NCBI GenBank assembly: GCA_039984715.1 | Contig: JBDWUA010000016.1 | Coordinates: 558,001 to 622,000, forward strand | Direction of reading: 5' to 3' | Length of the DNA: 64,000 nt | Origin: JABSSA01 sp039984715 | Lineage (GTDB): Bacteria > Pseudomonadota > Alphaproteobacteria > Rhodobacterales > Rhodobacteraceae | Part shown: one piece after another, positions 60,657 through 64,000 of the stretch | Numbering within the stretch: position 1 is the first letter of the stretch | Layout of the letters: every line of letters begins with the position of its first letter | Translations under genes and position numbers: made by a program | The notes under the pieces: generated by a model | The model's database searches: none | Told to the model about the DNA's origin: nothing | Seen by the model: only the letters and a program-made list of their open reading frames with translations

Positions 60657-60857
60657 TCAGGCTACACAACGCGACACAAATCTGTGAGCGAAGTGAGGCC
60701 CTTGTTCGCCAGATGAAAATGCGTGGTCGGAAAATATTACAGTGCTTGCAGTGACCAACAACAAGGCCAAAGCAAGCACTGCTAAGATAATTCTAAGACC
60801 CCAGATGATCAGCAGTCTTGGCACGTCTTCAGGCCAAAAATCCGATAAATTGGACAA
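60657..60857 (-). CDS. Doubtful small membrane protein, 66 aa
   Basis: A 66-codon frame with one hydrophobic segment (RIILAVLALALLLVTAS). It would start at TTG without a ribosome binding site and overlaps the end of the DUF2892 gene by 49 bases in another frame. No other gene occupies 60657-60808, so it may be real, but support is weak. Confidence 0.3.
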   Translation of the reverse strand: MSNLSDFWPEDVPRLLIIWGLRIILAVLALALLLVTASTVIFSDHAFSSGEQGPHFAHRFVSRCVA

Positions 60858-60997
60858 AAGCTAACGAATGCTGTGCCAATGAAAATAGCGCCGATATAGC
60901 CCCAGACACCGATTGAACCAGTGACCGCCAGAAGTATGAGCAAAGCACCTAAAACGAAACGTGCGATACGATCCCAGTTTGCAAGATTACGCGTCAT
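60809..60997 (-). CDS. DUF2892 (YgaP-type) membrane protein
   Basis: A 62-residue protein of the DUF2892 type: NLANWDRIARFVLGALLILLAV, a second hydrophobic segment with GYIGAIFIGTAFVSFCPIY, and a terminal GLKTCQDC. The same domain is the membrane part of the rhodanese YgaP, where it sits with a sulfur-carrying domain. Here the two are separate neighbouring genes. Three cysteines lie near the membrane exit. ATG 60997 follows GAGGAG. A GTGAC-N3-GTCAC site lies 65 bases upstream. Confidence 0.85.
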   Translation of the reverse strand: MTRNLANWDRIARFVLGALLILLAVTGSIGVWGYIGAIFIGTAFVSFCPIYRIFGLKTCQDC

Positions 60998-61055
60998 AAC
61001 ATGTCTCCTCAATGAAACGATAAGACCTGCTTAACGAGTTAATGCGCAGCTATAA

Positions 61056-61068
61056 GTGACTTTGTCAC
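61056..61068 (-). promoter_or_regulatory. GTGAC-N3-GTCAC palindrome before DUF2892 gene
   Basis: GTGAC-TTT-GTCAC, centred 65 bases upstream of the DUF2892 ATG and overlapping the stop codon of the Crp/Fnr gene. Second copy of the motif. Confidence 0.7.
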
Positions 61069-61682
61069 ATGTCGGTGGGAATTCCATGACTTCGCAATGC
61101 GTCGCGGTTCAGGATTGATACGACACCCCGACCCACCTTGATCCACCCTTTTTCCTCAAACAATTTCAAAGAGCGGGAAACGACTTCCCGAGCGGTTCCA
61201 AGTTCCTGCGCGATTTCGTTTTGTTTCTTCTTGATGTCAATTTCGACGCGCCCAGCAAGCCATCTTGCCAGACGCAAGTCGGTTCTGTGTTCAAGCAAAT
61301 CGTCAATTACATCCGTAAGTTCGCCAACACGTTGGGCAAAGCCTTGAAACACCAATTCTTGAAAGGAATGGTCGCGCTGGAGGAGGGTTCTGAACCTCGT
61401 GGGCGATATTGCAATCGCCTTAACATCGCCATCCGCATAGCCAAATCCAGAATACGGACGATCAGACAACAGACACGTGGTTGTCAGAACACAACTATCG
61501 CCAGCCTCGACCCGATAAAGAACAACTGTGCGCCCGGCGTGATTGGTTTGCTCAACCCTCACAACACCTTCAGTGACAATTAAGAACGCGCGGCTTTCAT
61601 CACCGGGTGCAAATATTAACGTGCCATCAGGGACGGAAAGAACATCGCCTTCAGCGAGATAATCCTCGAGTTTTGACATGAT
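61065..61682 (-). CDS. Crp/Fnr-family transcriptional regulator
   Basis: A 205-residue regulator with an N-terminal cyclic-nucleotide-binding-like beta roll and a C-terminal winged helix (QNEIAQELGTAREVVSRSLK). Recognition-helix residues R164, E165 and R169 align with CRP R180, E181 and R185, which read GTGA half-sites. It has no FNR-type N-terminal cysteine set but carries C63-X5-C69 in the beta roll (GDSCVLTTTCLLS), which suggests thiol or sulfur-species sensing, as an inference. ATG 61682 follows AAGGGG. It probably binds the three GTGAC palindromes around it, including one 133 bases upstream of its own start. Confidence 0.9.
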   Translation of the reverse strand: MMSKLEDYLAEGDVLSVPDGTLIFAPGDESRAFLIVTEGVVRVEQTNHAGRTVVLYRVEAGDSCVLTTTCLLSDRPYSGFGYADGDVKAIAISPTRFRTLLQRDHSFQELVFQGFAQRVGELTDVIDDLLEHRTDLRLARWLAGRVEIDIKKKQNEIAQELGTAREVVSRSLKLFEEKGWIKVGRGVVSILNRDALRSHGIPTDM

Positions 61683-61808
61683 GGCCCCTTGGTGTTGTTG
61701 GATCACTGTGTGTCCAGAAGATCGAAGCTATATCTAAGGTTCGCCCGTCACGCCATAAGGTAGATTTTGTCACAAGCGCGTGATCTCATCGATCTAAATT
61801 CTGAGTAT

Positions 61809-61821
61809 GTGACATAGTCAC
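61809..61821 (+). promoter_or_regulatory. GTGAC-N3-GTCAC palindrome before ccdA
   Basis: GTGAC-ATA-GTCAC, centred 65 bases upstream of the ccdA ATG and lying between the divergent Crp/Fnr and ccdA genes. Third copy of the motif. Confidence 0.75.
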
Positions 61822-61879
61822 TTACATAGATGTTCACTTTCAGCATCTGTCTGATCAACGAAGCGCACTGTGATGGAAT

Positions 61880-62593
61880 ATGGAATTTCTCTTTGCCTAT
61901 ATCGCGGGTCTTTTGACCCTTATTAATCCGTGCGTTTTGCCGGTGTTGCCCATCGTTTTGGTCAGTGCGCTTAATGCAAGCAACAAAGGTCCATTGGCCT
62001 TGGCTGCGGGAATGAGCCTGTCTTTCGTGGGTTTTGGCGTGCTGGTCACCGCGTTTGGGGCAGGTATCGGTCTGACACAGGATGTGTTGGCGCAAATTGG
62101 CGCCGTTTTGATGGTCGCGTTCGGGGTTATCTTGGTTGTGCCGATGTTTGCGCGATCTTTCGAACAGGCAACCGCTGGAATGGCCGCAGGGGCGGACAAT
62201 CGCATCAACGCATTGGAGTCCAATTCGCTTAGGGGACAGTTCCTTGGCGGCGTGTTGCTGGGCACGGTTTGGTCGCCCTGTATCGGCCCAACTCTTGGGG
62301 GCGCGATTGCCTTGGCATCACAAGGTGAACATCTTGGCTATGTCACTTTGATTATGACGGCTTTTGCATTTGGTGTTTCAACGCTGATCCTTGCATTGGG
62401 ATTTGGCGCACGCGAAACAATAAGAAGCCGCGCACAAGCGTTGCGCGGCATCGCCGAGCGGTCAAAACCGATCATCGGGGCCACGTTCATCGCGGTTGGC
62501 CTGATGCTGTTTTTCAAATTTCACCACATGCTTGATGGATGGCTTTTGTCCATCATGCCGTATTGGCTCCAAGATCTCTCCGTCATACTCTAA
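61880..62593 (+). CDS. ccdA: CcdA/DsbD-type thiol:disulfide interchange membrane protein
   Basis: A 237-residue inner-membrane protein with six transmembrane segments. It carries both reactive cysteines of the family, in INPCVLPVLP (C18) and WSPCIGPTLGG (C134). CcdA moves electrons from cytoplasmic thioredoxin to periplasmic thiol proteins. Here the likely acceptor is the thioredoxin-like protein encoded next. It is first in a four-gene plus-strand operon and its promoter region carries a GTGAC-N3-GTCAC palindrome. Confidence 0.9.
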   Translation: MEFLFAYIAGLLTLINPCVLPVLPIVLVSALNASNKGPLALAAGMSLSFVGFGVLVTAFGAGIGLTQDVLAQIGAVLMVAFGVILVVPMFARSFEQATAGMAAGADNRINALESNSLRGQFLGGVLLGTVWSPCIGPTLGGAIALASQGEHLGYVTLIMTAFAFGVSTLILALGFGARETIRSRAQALRGIAERSKPIIGATFIAVGLMLFFKFHHMLDGWLLSIMPYWLQDLSVIL

Positions 62594-62609
62594 AATAGGA
62601 CTGAAACTC

Positions 62610-63008
62610 ATGGAAAGACGTGCATTCCTCGCTTTGTCAGCGGCGGCAACTTTCGCGCCCGCATCGGCATTCGCCAATGGATTTGTTGATTATACACCAG
62701 GGGCGATCAAAGCGGCTCTTGCTGCGGGTCAAACAGTGTTTGTCGATTATTCAGCCGCTTGGTGCAGCACATGCCACCGCCAAGAACGCGTGATCAATTC
62801 TTTGCGCGACAGGAACAAAAAATACGACAACGCGATGGTCTTTTTCAAAGTCGACTGGGACAATTTTGGACGTCACAAAGTGGCCACTTCGCGCGGAATT
62901 CCACGACGTTCAACTTTGATCGTTTTGCGCGGTGACAAAGAATTAGGGCGGATCGTCGCCGGCACAAGTGAAAGCCAGATTCAAGCGTTGATGGATCGCG
63001 GCCTGTAA
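62610..63008 (+). CDS. Exported thioredoxin-family protein
   Basis: A 132-residue protein with an N-terminal signal (ERRAFLALSAAA, twin-arginine-like) and a thioredoxin fold with active site WCSTC (C52, C55). The cis-proline loop reads GIPRRSTLIVL, where the proline is followed by two arginines instead of the usual Thr. The fold resembles the C-terminal domain of DsbD or TlpA-like reductants. ATG 62610 follows AGGA; the preceding gene encodes CcdA, its likely electron donor. Confidence 0.87.
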   Translation: MERRAFLALSAAATFAPASAFANGFVDYTPGAIKAALAAGQTVFVDYSAAWCSTCHRQERVINSLRDRNKKYDNAMVFFKVDWDNFGRHKVATSRGIPRRSTLIVLRGDKELGRIVAGTSESQIQALMDRGL

Positions 63009-63047
63009 TGCAGGCTGCGCCCAGCAAAGTAACCCAAGGAGCATGGT

Positions 63048-63371
63048 ATGCAGTTTCTTTCTGAGGACTTTGCGGTGAGCGCCCAGATCACTGTAAATGA
63101 CATCCAAACCCTGAAAGAACAGGGGTTTGCGTCTGTTTTTTGTTTTCGCCCAGACAGCGAAGAGCAAGATCAACCCATGTTTCATGACTTGATGAAGGTG
63201 GCCCAGACCGCAGGTCTGGTGACCCATCACCAGCCTGTTGTTCCAAATCAGATAACAGAGCCAGATTTTGCCGAGTTTCGGAAACTTTATGCAGCGGCCC
63301 CCAAACCTATCCTTGCTTTTTGCAAGACGGGCGGGCGCGCCAAAATGTTGTGGGACAGGTTAGACGGGTGA
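63048..63371 (+). CDS. DSP-like phosphatase (TIGR01244/BLH type)
   Basis: A 107-residue protein with the dual-specificity-phosphatase-like fold seen alone or fused to persulfide-dioxygenase-like domains in BLH proteins. The signature loop is AFCKTGGRAK (C92, R97: C-X4-R). Relatives are near 110-135 residues, so this one is short and ends soon after the loop. AAGGAG precedes the ATG. Its stop overlaps the GTG of the next gene. A 33-bp piece of it recurs downstream. Confidence 0.78.
   Translation: MQFLSEDFAVSAQITVNDIQTLKEQGFASVFCFRPDSEEQDQPMFHDLMKVAQTAGLVTHHQPVVPNQITEPDFAEFRKLYAAAPKPILAFCKTGGRAKMLWDRLDG
63288..63320 (+). repeat. 33-bp direct repeat, copy 1 (inside phosphatase gene)
   Basis: The stretch beginning TATGCAGCGGCC and ending CTTGCTTTT, which encodes YAAAPKPILAF. 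An identical copy lies 536 bases downstream. Confidence 0.9.
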
Positions 63372-63817
63372 AGGGATTTCCAGATCTTCCGCCAATTTGG
63401 TGGGCAGCCAGTATCGCGGTCATTTATTTTTTCAAATGGTTGATCCCGGAATGGCATGTCCAAGCAGGCGTTCTGACACTTGTATCACGTCTGATTTTGC
63501 TTGCTGCTTTGACCATAATCATCTGGTCAGCGATTTGGTTTTGGGTCAAAAAAACACCCATCGAACCCCATCATACGCCTAAAACCCTGATTGTTGAGGG
63601 ACCGTATCGGCTGTCGCGCAATCCGATTTACTTGGCGCTGGTGTTGTTGACGGTCTCATCCGCCATCAGCAACGGGTCGGTCATAGGAGGGATAAGCGCT
63701 GTTGTCTTGTGGTTCATCCTTGATCGTCGATTTGCCGCTAAAGAAGAACAGCTGTTGATGGACACTTTTGGAGACAACTCAAAAGCTTATCTGGAACAGA
63801 CCTCTCGGTGGATTTAG
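63368..63817 (+). CDS. Isoprenylcysteine carboxyl methyltransferase-like membrane protein
   Basis: A 149-residue ICMT/PEMT-type methyltransferase with three or four transmembrane helices and the SAM-binding end pattern VEGPYRLSRNPIYLALVLL and the EEQLL motif near the C-terminus. Bacterial members methylate varied small or lipid substrates, including thiols in some cases. GTG start overlaps the previous stop (GTGA), so it is coupled to the phosphatase gene. It is the last gene of the ccdA operon in this window. Confidence 0.8.
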   Translation: MKGFPDLPPIWWAASIAVIYFFKWLIPEWHVQAGVLTLVSRLILLAALTIIIWSAIWFWVKKTPIEPHHTPKTLIVEGPYRLSRNPIYLALVLLTVSSAISNGSVIGGISAVVLWFILDRRFAAKEEQLLMDTFGDNSKAYLEQTSRWI

Positions 63818-63823
63818 TCGCTA

Positions 63824-63856
63824 TATGCAGCGGCCCCCAAACCTATCCTTGCTTTT
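63824..63856 (+). repeat. 33-bp direct repeat, copy 2 (after ICMT-like gene)
   Basis: Identical to 63288-63320 and starting six bases after the ICMT stop, in the frame of that stop. After the repeat the frame stays open as FVAQAVSGPEM to a stop near 63946. No start codon serves it. The remaining bases to the window edge show no recognisable gene. Confidence 0.9.
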
Positions 63857-64000
63857 GTCGCGCAAGCCGTGAGCGGTCCTGAGATGATCGTTCTTGAGGC
63901 CCGCATTTTGCTTGGGTCAAGGCACACCCACCGTACGGTTCGTTAATCGGGGTTTTGGGACCGTTCTGGGCGCAGAAACTGGCCTGAAAGCCAGCTTTGG

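Overview
The window reads as a chromosomal segment of an alphaproteobacterium of the Rhodobacterales, most likely the Roseobacter group. Four observations support this: a cckA gene preceded by a CtrA-type site, followed by a convergent sulfotransferase gene and then recA-alaS; an alphaproteobacterial GAAC-N7-GAAC SOS box before recA; an IscR that lacks the usual three-cysteine cluster and heads a suf operon; and VPLPA-CTERM surface proteins. These assignments come from reading the proteins and motifs; no database search was run. No prophage, CRISPR array, rRNA operon or intact insertion sequence is visible.

Layout. 1-10.6 kb: a left-truncated acyl-CoA synthetase, a tandem P-box periplasmic protein beside an NrtS-like membrane protein, an aldo/keto reductase, aconitase, a DUF1223 protein, an LpxL-type acyltransferase, a divergent FliG and a TPR protein. 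10.6-12.5 kb: a gene-poor stretch and three small unidentified proteins. 12.7-23.2 kb: a RamA-like corrinoid-protein reactivator, a ureohydrolase, an enoyl-CoA hydratase, a LysR-hyuA-hyuB set and BluB; two of these touch cobalamin biology. 23.4-33.5 kb: an EamA transporter, an RsmB-type methyltransferase, CckA, a sulfotransferase, RecA, AlaS and a DUF1330 protein.

33.5-43.7 kb looks like an accessory interval: a VPLPA-CTERM protein, a WYL regulator diverging from a Nif3-like protein plus EamA exporter across a perfect 13-bp inverted repeat, and a nucleoside/sugar uptake operon (nucleoside hydrolase and a complete CUT1 ABC transporter) whose ribokinase has decayed to its two ends. Fragments of IS110-type and IS3-type transposases lie in this interval. 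43.8-49.6 kb: TypA, an SMR transporter, a second VPLPA-CTERM protein, isocitrate dehydrogenase, an HD phosphohydrolase, a small conserved protein and an alpha/beta hydrolase.

49.6-59.8 kb is the iron-sulfur cluster assembly operon: iscR, an IscS-like desulfurase, sufB, six small genes (four membrane proteins, a YbjQ-family protein and a soluble one), sufC, sufD, two YIP1-family membrane proteins and sufS. A palindrome resembling the Irr iron-control element overlaps the predicted -10 of the iscR promoter. A tRNA-Arg(CCG) follows.

60.1-63.8 kb is the most interesting part: an exported rhodanese, a DUF2892 membrane protein and a Crp/Fnr regulator with a C-X5-C pair on one strand, and CcdA, an exported thioredoxin-like protein, a DSP-like phosphatase and an ICMT-type methyltransferase on the other. 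Three copies of one palindrome, GTGAC-N3-GTCAC, lie roughly 65-70 bp before the rhodanese, DUF2892 and ccdA starts. The regulator has the CRP-type Arg-Glu...Arg recognition residues that read GTGA half-sites. This looks like a small self-contained regulon for thiol or sulfur redox in the cell envelope.
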